Below are positions 58,350 to 64,000 of a DNA stretch of 64,000 bases, piece by piece. The notes under the pieces are model-generated. The model was not told the origin of the DNA, did no database searches, and was given only the letters and a program-made list of their open reading frames with translations. How positions within the stretch are numbered: position 1 is the first letter of the stretch; each line of letters starts with the position of its first letter. The stretch lies in contig NZ_CP097384.1 in the NCBI RefSeq assembly GCF_024584705.1, forward strand, positions 2,232,001 to 2,296,000, in the 5' to 3' direction. Origin of the DNA: Blastopirellula sp. J2-11. GTDB taxonomy: Bacteria; Planctomycetota; Planctomycetia; Pirellulales; Pirellulaceae. Made by a program: the position numbers and the translations under genes.

Positions 58350-58380
58350 AGAAAAAGGGGCCCCCTTGCGGACGCCCCTT
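58350..58380 (-). terminator. Intrinsic terminator of the porin gene
   Basis: On the minus strand AAGGGGC (58380-58374) pairs with GCCCCTT (58361-58355) and is followed by TTTCTATTTC. It lies about 40 bp after the porin stop and also just beyond the stop of the convergent baeRF gene, so it may serve both. Confidence 0.65.
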
Positions 58381-58420
58381 CTGAAAGATCGACGGGGAGT
58401 CGTCGAAACCAAAAATCGAT

Positions 58421-59911
58421 TTAGAACTCTGCCTGGAACTGGCCGCGGAACAGGATGCCGTCATCGCCGACCAGAATGCCGCTCGACGTGTTGTTCAGCG
58501 GGCTGCCGTTGACCTTGGTTACGTCAAACGTCAACTTTAAATTACGCGTGTCGCACGGGTAAAAGTTAAAGCCGGCCGCATACTCATCGACGTTGCCGTA
58601 ATAGCCGCTGACGTACGAGTAGCGAACGTTAAAGTCGAGCTTCTCGGGAACGAGGAAGTATCCCCCTTCGGCAAAGTAGCCATGTTGATAGAGGTTTTCG
58701 ACCGGCAACGCGCCGCTGGCTCGCAAGTTTTGGATCCAACGCATGTAGTACTCGGCGTCAAAGCTCCAACCGCGCCACCGATAGGCGAAGTCCAGCGTAT
58801 ATAGGTAGACGTCGAATTCCGACAGGCGAACCCCAGGCGCCAATGCTCCCAACGCAGTTAGCTTGGTGCCGTCCGTCAAGCGAATGAAGTCCGATTCGTC
58901 GATCGGCTGACCCGGCGCGATGCTCGCATTGGGTGCGAAGACGAACGAGTGTCCCAACCGCATTCGCTGATCACAGCTATAGTCGTAATCTGTCAGCTTA
59001 CCGCCAAAGTCGCCATACGGATCCCAGTAGTTGGTCGCTGCGAAAGCGAGCTTATCATCGATATCGGCAGGCGGCGTGTTCTCGGTACGGTAGCCGTCGC
59101 CGATCATCGCTTCAAAGTAGCCGTTCTCGCCAACCTTGGTCGCACCGAAAATACCGACCGTACGACCAGGTCGAAAGAAGTCGGCCGCCATCGGACGATC
59201 GGCCAAACGGGTATGCTTGGCGCTCAGTATCCATTGTCGGCTGCCGGGAACCTTCCGTTTGCCCAGGTAAACTTTCTGGTCGTCGTTGAATTCCCACGCC
59301 CACCAATAGTCGAAGAAATCGACGCTGTCGGAGCCGTCGGTGTCGCCGTCCATTTGAACAAAGTAGCTCAGCCGCGGATCAATCGCATAACCGCTGATTT
59401 GCAGTCGGGATCTTTCCAGTTCAAATTCATTCCGATTGCGAATCGGGCGCGTCGTCCCGGCGTTGTCGGTCCAGCTATCGGAGTTGCGCGAATATCCGTT
59501 GTAGCGGAACTGCACCCAGCCGCCGAACTTGATCTCGAACGGGTTTTCCTCGGGATTGTACGGCCGGATGACAAAGCCCTTGTCATACGTCGTGTAGTAC
59601 TTCATCACGTGCTGCTTAGGAGGTCCCCCGTCGTCACAGCAATCGGGCGTATAGCAGTAGTCATAGACGATCGGCAACCGATAGATTTCGGCGCCCCCGC
59701 CGCAACTATCTTCTTCGATATGGTGAAAGCCATAAGCCGGCTGCGCATCCAATCGCTGCCGTAGTGCTTGTAGCTCGGCCTCCTGCGCTTCCATCCGTGC
59801 CCGAATTTCGGCCATTTCGCCATTTGCAGGACTTTGAGCAAATGTCGATGTAGTCGCAAGCGCAGTGCCCCACAGCAGCGCCAACGCCGTCGTCCGTGAC
59901 AGCCAAGTCAT
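58421..59911 (-). CDS. OprP/OprO-type phosphate-selective porin
   Basis: 496 residues. Signal peptide (ALALLWGTALATTSTFA), a coiled-coil stretch (about 30-56) that would trimerise or bind peptidoglycan as in OprP-like proteins, then a beta-barrel region with alternating aromatic residues (VQFRYNGYSRNSD, LSYFVQMDGDTDGSDSVDFFDYWWAWEF) and a final Phe (QAEF), required for outer-membrane assembly. The family suggests phosphate or pyrophosphate passage; substrate not proven here. Monocistronic. Confidence 0.85.
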   Translation of the reverse strand: MTWLSRTTALALLWGTALATTSTFAQSPANGEMAEIRARMEAQEAELQALRQRLDAQPAYGFHHIEEDSCGGGAEIYRLPIVYDYCYTPDCCDDGGPPKQHVMKYYTTYDKGFVIRPYNPEENPFEIKFGGWVQFRYNGYSRNSDSWTDNAGTTRPIRNRNEFELERSRLQISGYAIDPRLSYFVQMDGDTDGSDSVDFFDYWWAWEFNDDQKVYLGKRKVPGSRQWILSAKHTRLADRPMAADFFRPGRTVGIFGATKVGENGYFEAMIGDGYRTENTPPADIDDKLAFAATNYWDPYGDFGGKLTDYDYSCDQRMRLGHSFVFAPNASIAPGQPIDESDFIRLTDGTKLTALGALAPGVRLSEFDVYLYTLDFAYRWRGWSFDAEYYMRWIQNLRASGALPVENLYQHGYFAEGGYFLVPEKLDFNVRYSYVSGYYGNVDEYAAGFNFYPCDTRNLKLTFDVTKVNGSPLNNTSSGILVGDDGILFRGQFQAEF

Positions 59912-60114
59912 ATGATGTAGCTCCCCAGCATTTCAAAAATTTCAAAACAGCGTCTCGATGTTTTGAAAAGATCGACGAATCACCATGTGTTCGACAATTG
60001 CTTTCGCCGTACGGCGGAGGTCCGCAGTTGCATTTGAGCCGCTTATTCAGGCTGGAGAAACTGAACGGATGCGGACGAAATCAGCAGCGGCCAGCCGCTA
60101 GTTGGATCTTCGGA

Positions 60115-60492
60115 TCAATCGTCAGAGTCGAGCGGCGGCATGGGAGAAGGTGCGAGATGAAACAGTAGTTGCGGAGTCTTCTTGCGATGAATCGCCGCCG
60201 CGACTTCCATGCGCAATAAGTCGGCGTATTCACTGAGCGTGCTAATGATTTCGTCCGGATCGTAGTCGGTGTCGGCAATGTCCGCCGATAATGTCACCAG
60301 CATCCGCGAACTGTCAGGCGCCGGTACGACTTCGACCACATGCAAGATCGGTAGCCGATCATCGTCGATCTCGCCAGAGAGCACCATCTCAAGCGTCTCT
60401 AGCACCTGGCGGCAAAGCTGCAAAGTTTTGCGATCGTTGCGCGGGTCGAACGAGGAAGAACGGCTTGGTTTGCGTGATTTAGCTATGGCCAA
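60115..60492 (-). CDS. rbfA: RbfA-like ribosome-binding factor
   Basis: About 126 residues if it starts at the TTG at 60492 (LAIAKSRKPSR); the frame is open to a GTG at 60576 and the start is uncertain because AAGGAA lies too close. The RbfA KH-like pattern is visible: RKTLQLCRQVLETLEMVLSGE, VVEVVPAPDSSRMLVTLSADIAD and the C-terminal KKTPQLLFHLAPSP (compare family RRTPELxF). It matures the 30S subunit. Usually beside infB/nusA/truB, but here it is alone on the reverse strand of the histidinol-phosphatase pair. Confidence 0.72.
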   Translation of the reverse strand: MAIAKSRKPSRSSSFDPRNDRKTLQLCRQVLETLEMVLSGEIDDDRLPILHVVEVVPAPDSSRMLVTLSADIADTDYDPDEIISTLSEYADLLRMEVAAAIHRKKTPQLLFHLAPSPMPPLDSDD

Positions 60493-60635
60493 TTCCTTGG
60501 TTGATGAGCAGCAATTGGAATTTAGAATACTTCGTAGGGAAGTGTAGAAAGATACCTGCTGGGCGGCTAGGTTCACTTTGAATTTGCCGCCCCCCGGTTG
60601 TCGCGATACATCAAGGCGCCGTATCTTTCCCCATT

Positions 60636-61445
60636 ATGAACACTTCGCCGGAAATTGCCGATCGTCTCCAGCTCGCCCAGCAACTCGCCGTCGAGGCGGG
60701 ACGCGGCACGCTGCAACATTTTCAAAAGTCAGGCCTGATCGTCGACCGCAAAGCGGACGATTCGCCGGTCACCGTCGCTGATCGCGAAGCCGAAACGCTG
60801 ATTCGCGATCGTTTGGCCACCCAATTTCCGGCCGACGGCATCATCGGCGAAGAATTTGGGGAGACTCCCGGCTCCGGCGACTTCCGTTGGATCATCGACC
60901 CGATTGACGGCACCAAGAGCTTTGTCGCCGGCGTCCCGCTTTATGGAACGTTGATCGGCATCGAGCACGCTGGCCAAAACGTCGCCGGAGTGATCTATAT
61001 CCCGGGCCTCGACGAAATGGTTTATGCCGCCAAAGGTTGCGGCGCCTGGTACCGCCAAGGCGATGAAGCGCCGCGGCTAACCAAAGTCAACGACGCCAAA
61101 TCGCTGCAGGATGGCGTTTTTGTCACGTCGCAAATCAACACTTTCGCTCGTCGTGATGCGATGGAAGCGTTCGAGCGACTCGAAGACGCGGCGTTCATTA
61201 CCCGCACTTGGGGCGATTGTTACGGCTATTTGCTGGTCGTCACCGGTCGAGCCGTCGCGATGGTTGACCCCATGCTCAGCGTGTGGGACGCCGCCGCGAT
61301 TCAACCCATTCTGGAAGAAGCAGGCGGCGCGTTTGTGGATTGGCGCGGCGAGCCGACCGTTCATAGCGGCGAAGGAATCGGCGCGAATCCGCAAGTGCTG
61401 GACGAAGTTCTCGCGATCTGCCGAGAATATCCTCGGCTGAAATAA
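60636..61445 (+). CDS. hisN: Inositol-monophosphatase family phosphatase, likely histidinol-phosphatase (first of tandem pair)
   Basis: 269 residues. Metal and catalytic motifs: GEEFGE (Glu74), WIIDPIDGTKSF (Asp88, Asp91) and SVWDAAAIQPILEEAGG (Asp219). The lengths and DGTKSF fit HisN-type histidinol-phosphate phosphatases, though broader IMPase activity is possible. It is followed at 114 bp by a paralogue of the same length, aligned without gaps and identical over well more than half of the positions. The downstream copy suggests gene duplication. Confidence 0.88.
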   Translation: MNTSPEIADRLQLAQQLAVEAGRGTLQHFQKSGLIVDRKADDSPVTVADREAETLIRDRLATQFPADGIIGEEFGETPGSGDFRWIIDPIDGTKSFVAGVPLYGTLIGIEHAGQNVAGVIYIPGLDEMVYAAKGCGAWYRQGDEAPRLTKVNDAKSLQDGVFVTSQINTFARRDAMEAFERLEDAAFITRTWGDCYGYLLVVTGRAVAMVDPMLSVWDAAAIQPILEEAGGAFVDWRGEPTVHSGEGIGANPQVLDEVLAICREYPRLK

Positions 61446-61559
61446 GACGTTGCGCACGCGACGTTTTCGTGTGAAGTTGCCAAAAACTTCTCTCTGTTTG
61501 GCGATAGAACGGCAACGCCCTGTTGTCAGGTTTTATTTCCCTCCTTTATTCTCTCCCGT

Positions 61560-62369
61560 ATGAATACGCCCCAACTGTTTGCCGATCGTCTCGAACTTGC
61601 TCGCACACTAGCCGTCGAAGCGGGCCAAGGCACGCTTGCCCATTTTCAAACCGACGACCTGATCGTTGACCGCAAATCAGACGACTCGCCGGTGACAGTC
61701 GCCGATCGCGAAGCGGAAGAACTGATCCGCGCCCGCGTTCTGGAACGCTTCCCCGATGACAGCGTCTTGGGCGAAGAGTACGGCGAAACCAACGGCAGCA
61801 GCCCCTTTCGCTGGATTGTTGACCCCGTCGACGGCACCAAGGCGTTCGTCTCCGGCGTCCCGCTCTACGGCACGATGATCGGCGTCGAATACGAAGGGAA
61901 AGCAGCGATTGGCGCGATCTACATCCCCGGTCTCGACGAGCTGGTCTATGCCGCGACCGGCCACGGAGCCTGGCACGTCCGCCAAGGCGCCGCGCCGAAA
62001 CCGGCCAAGGTGAATAACGATTCCCCTCTGGAGGATGGTTTGTTTGTCACCTCCCAAGCCAGCAAGTTCGCCGCTCGCGGTGCGAAACAGGCGTACGACC
62101 GCCTGGAATCGACCGCTTGGCTCACTCGGACCTGGGCAGACGCCTACGGATACGTCCTTGTGGCCACAGGACGCGCCGTCGTCATGGTCGACCCCATCAT
62201 GAGCGTTTGGGACGCGTCGGCCGCTCAGCCGATCCTCGAAGAAGCTGGGGGCATCTTCACTGACTGGAACGGCGACCCCACGGCTCACCACCATGAGGGG
62301 GTTGGTTGTAGCAAACGCGTTCATGCTGAAGTCTTGGCGATCTTGCGGCAGTTTCCGCGAACTGCCTAG
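61560..62369 (+). CDS. hisN: Inositol-monophosphatase family phosphatase, likely histidinol-phosphatase (second copy)
   Basis: 269 residues, same family and full catalytic set: GEEYGE, WIVDPVDGTKAF, SVWDASAAQPILEEAGG. It differs from its neighbour at many surface positions (e.g. RFPDDSVLG against QFPADGIIG) while keeping all motifs, so both should be active and have diverged after duplication, perhaps on different substrates. Large antisense frames over the 3' part are shadows. Confidence 0.86.
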   Translation: MNTPQLFADRLELARTLAVEAGQGTLAHFQTDDLIVDRKSDDSPVTVADREAEELIRARVLERFPDDSVLGEEYGETNGSSPFRWIVDPVDGTKAFVSGVPLYGTMIGVEYEGKAAIGAIYIPGLDELVYAATGHGAWHVRQGAAPKPAKVNNDSPLEDGLFVTSQASKFAARGAKQAYDRLESTAWLTRTWADAYGYVLVATGRAVVMVDPIMSVWDASAAQPILEEAGGIFTDWNGDPTAHHHEGVGCSKRVHAEVLAILRQFPRTA

Positions 62370-62458
62370 TGGGGGGTGAGTAACGGCTAAGTCCTCCTGT
62401 CTAATTCTGAACGGATTGGACATTCCAAGCCTTTCTTCTGCTGTCCATTCTTGGATGG

Positions 62459-62680
62459 CCACCGGAACAGACCCCTGTTTTTTCGGTCTGAAACCTGGGA
62501 CCGGACTGGACCCCGTTTTTTCGAGTTGAAACCTGGGACCGGACTGGACCCCGTTTTTTCGGACCGAAACCTGGGACTGGACTGGACCCCGTTTTTTCGA
62601 GTCGAAACCAGGGACCGGACTGCACCCCGTTTTTTCGGACCGAAACCTGGGACCGGACTGGACCGCGTCGTTTTTTTCTA
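62459..62680. repeat. 38-bp minisatellite, five full units
   Basis: Units of exactly 38 bp start at 62477, 62515, 62553, 62591 and 62629, with partial ones on both sides (62459-62476 and from 62667). Each reads GTTTTTTC, a palindromic centre, GAAACCTGG, then GACCGGACTGGACCCC. The centre TTTCGN-N-NCGAAA changes between units yet keeps pairing: GGACC versus GAGTC (with GU-type variants GGTCT and GAGTT). The T6 run is on the plus strand. Confidence 0.95.
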
Positions 62681-62839
62681 GGGGAGTCTCCCACGGATCT
62701 CCGCCAACAGGATCCAGGCGCCGAAGTTGGAAAGTTGGGTTTACCAAGTCCAAAGCACGCATGGTGCATAGAATCCCCCTCTCGCCCATCTCTTCGACCG
62801 GCGGCGCAAACGTGATTCGGCGGTTCATCCTCAGCCATC

Positions 62840-62879
62840 AATCGACCCCAACTCCGTGCGCAATGTCAACCGACAATCT
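62840..62879. repeat. Motif shared with 16409-16450
   Basis: AATCGACCCCAACTCCGTGCG followed by CAATGTCAACCGACAAT; 32-34 of about 40 bases match the left copy. The palindrome is degraded to TGTC-N4-GACA. It lies about 160 bp after the minisatellite, as the other copy lies about 160 bp after its tandem repeat. Confidence 0.65.
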
Positions 62880-63105
62880 TTTCTCTCCCCCGTTGGTCGC
62901 GGGCTCTGCTGACGGGCGATCTCTACGAATCTCGGTAAGAAAATTTGCGCAGATGTAAAAACTTTTTGCGCAGAAGTTGATTGACCGTGAAGAGGCGATC
63001 GAACTACGGTGAGAAGCTTCGCACGTCTAATTCAGTGCAATGCGTGGATGGACGCATCGGAATGGACGCGCTCCCCTTCCCTGGCGTTCCCAAGAACAGG
63101 ATTCG

Positions 63106-64000
63106 ATGAATAGGACCGAGATCGTAATGCGGAATTTATCTCGATTGCTCGCGGCCAGTATGGTTGCGATTGGTCTGCCTTGTCTGTCGGCGTTAGGGCA
63201 GGTTCCCGAAGCGAACTACAACGAAGCGAAAGTCCCGAAGTACGAACTTCCTGACCCGCTCCAGTTTGCAGACGGCGGCTCTGTCGCTTCGCCGGAGCAA
63301 TGGACCGAGCAACGTCGTCCGGAGCTATTGAAGCTGTTTGAAGAGCATGTTTATGGTAAGTCGCCGGCGGCGCCTGACAAGCTGAAGTATCGGGTCGTCG
63401 CCGAGGATGACAATGCGCTGGATGGCCTTGCGATCCGTAAGCAGATTGAGATTGTTCTCGCCGAACAGCCGCAGCGCGTGACGATGAACATGCTGTTGTA
63501 TGTGCCGAAAACAGACCGGCCAGCCCCCGTTTTTTGGGGATTGAACTTTCGCGGAAATCAGACGGTGACCGCTGATCCCGAGGTCCTTATCACGCCGAAT
63601 TGGGTGGCCAATGGAACGCCCGGCGTGGTCAACAACAAAGCGACGGAAGCGTCTCGCGGCGTCTATACTGGTCGCTGGCCTATTCGGCGGATTATCGAAT
63701 GCGGCTTTGCCGTCGCTACCGCCTACTGTGGCGACATCTATCCCGATCACCGCGACGGGCGCAGCGATGGAATTGTCCCGGCGTTCTACCGGCCTGGTCA
63801 AGTCAAACCTGATGCGAACCAATGGGGGTGCATCGCCGCTTGGTCCTGGGGACTGAGCCGCGGTTTGGATTATCTGGAAGAGGACCCGGACATCGACGGC
63901 AGGCGCGTGGCCGTCATGGGACATTCGCGGCTTGGCAAAGCGGCTCTCTGGGCCGGAGCTCGCGACCCAAGGTTTGCGTTGACCATTTCTAATAACTCCG
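63106..64000 (+). CDS. CE15-like glucuronoyl esterase (alpha/beta hydrolase), partial at right edge
   Basis: 298 residues up to the window end. A signal peptide (MRNLSRLLAASMVAIGLPCLSALG, with a short extension if ATG 63106 is used instead of 63130). The nucleophile motif GHSRLGKAALWAG places Ser274; YPDHRDGRSDGI and RRPELLKLFEEHVYGKSP are as in CE15 4-O-methyl-glucuronoyl methylesterases that cut lignin-xylan ester links. CE15 typically has GCSRxGK, here GHSRLGK as in many bacterial members. The C-terminal catalytic His lies outside the window. Confidence 0.85.
   Translation, partial: MNRTEIVMRNLSRLLAASMVAIGLPCLSALGQVPEANYNEAKVPKYELPDPLQFADGGSVASPEQWTEQRRPELLKLFEEHVYGKSPAAPDKLKYRVVAEDDNALDGLAIRKQIEIVLAEQPQRVTMNMLLYVPKTDRPAPVFWGLNFRGNQTVTADPEVLITPNWVANGTPGVVNNKATEASRGVYTGRWPIRRIIECGFAVATAYCGDIYPDHRDGRSDGIVPAFYRPGQVKPDANQWGCIAAWSWGLSRGLDYLEEDPDIDGRRVAVMGHSRLGKAALWAGARDPRFALTISNNS

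Larger units (their letters stand above)
62370..63105. other. Intergenic region with minisatellite and shared motif
   Basis: No gene is supported. It contains the 38-bp tandem repeat, a motif shared with 16409-16450, and A/T-rich promoter-like sequence (62,930-63,010) before the esterase gene. Reading frames in the repeat translate as repeated basic peptides and are not real genes. Confidence 0.75.

Noticed and set aside
62459-62680. CRISPR array
   Set aside because: Units are continuous with no unique spacers, and no cas gene is in the window. It is a minisatellite.
61677-62828. 383-codon minus-strand frame over the second hisN and the minisatellite
   Set aside because: Half is antisense to the conserved phosphatase, and the other half is the 38-bp repeat read as repeated basic peptides; no family and no ribosome site.

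Overview
The window reads as a chromosomal segment of a planctomycete of the Pirellulaceae type (Blastopirellula/Bremerella/Rhodopirellula-like). The reasons are two DUF1559 pseudopilin-like proteins, planctomycete-type secreted c-type cytochromes, two large transmembrane Ser/Thr kinases, small transthyretin-like and zinc-ribbon lipoproteins, GC around 55-57 % and many solitary genes with few long operons. This is inference from gene families; no rRNA gene was seen to anchor taxonomy, and I saw no tRNA, CRISPR array, prophage or recognisable transposase.

Layout. 1-5.5 kb: end of a quinone-biosynthesis pair (ubiX, ubiE), comB-like phosphatase, glycyl-tRNA synthetase, an Rrf2 regulator with a clear dyad operator over its own promoter, and lspA overlapping a DksA/TraR-type zinc finger gene. 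5.7-9.5 kb: a plus-strand amino-acid operon (thrC, dapB, a small conserved gene, threonine aldolase). 9.7-15.7 kb: a minus-strand LplT-like transporter/gmhA/ROK-kinase operon, then thiC and a dihaem cytochrome. 15.7-17.0 kb: a gene-poor stretch with tandem repeats. 17.0-29.5 kb: DUF1559 proteins, lipoproteins, an FHA protein plus a 962-residue Ser/Thr kinase, a BaiN-type flavoprotein, HDOD, LRR and CBS proteins. 29.6-33.3 kb: cobalamin-dependent metH. 33.6-38.4 kb: a four-gene plus-strand cluster (one-TM low-complexity protein, CpsD/BY-kinase-like ATPase with a broken Walker A, ExeA-like ATPase, GT39-like membrane protein) that resembles part of an exopolysaccharide/exosortase locus. 39.7-42.7 kb: a tight three-gene operon (flavoprotein, radical SAM, divergent metallophosphatase-like protein) of unknown purpose. 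43-46.2 kb: orphan CheB facing a thiO/DUF2064/glutaredoxin operon. 46.4-54.7 kb: a second kinase, an HExxH protein, a dihaem-motif secreted protein, two glycosyltransferases and metal-binding small proteins. 54.8-60.5 kb: TPR protein, a 47-residue ORF next to dps, a baeRF-type protein, an OprP-like porin and an RbfA-like protein. 60.6-62.4 kb: tandem inositol-monophosphatase/histidinol-phosphatase paralogues. 62.4-63.1 kb: a 38-bp minisatellite. The right edge cuts a CE15-like glucuronoyl esterase.

The most promising things for follow-up are (i) the two intergenic islands at about 16.0-16.5 kb and 62.4-62.9 kb, which share a GGACCGGAC/T-tract repeat style and a second common motif, and in which the palindrome inside the 38-bp units changes in a base-pair-conserving way; (ii) the flavoprotein/radical SAM/degenerate phosphatase operon; (iii) the truncated EPS-like cluster with a Lys-less Walker A; and (iv) the Rrf2 operator.
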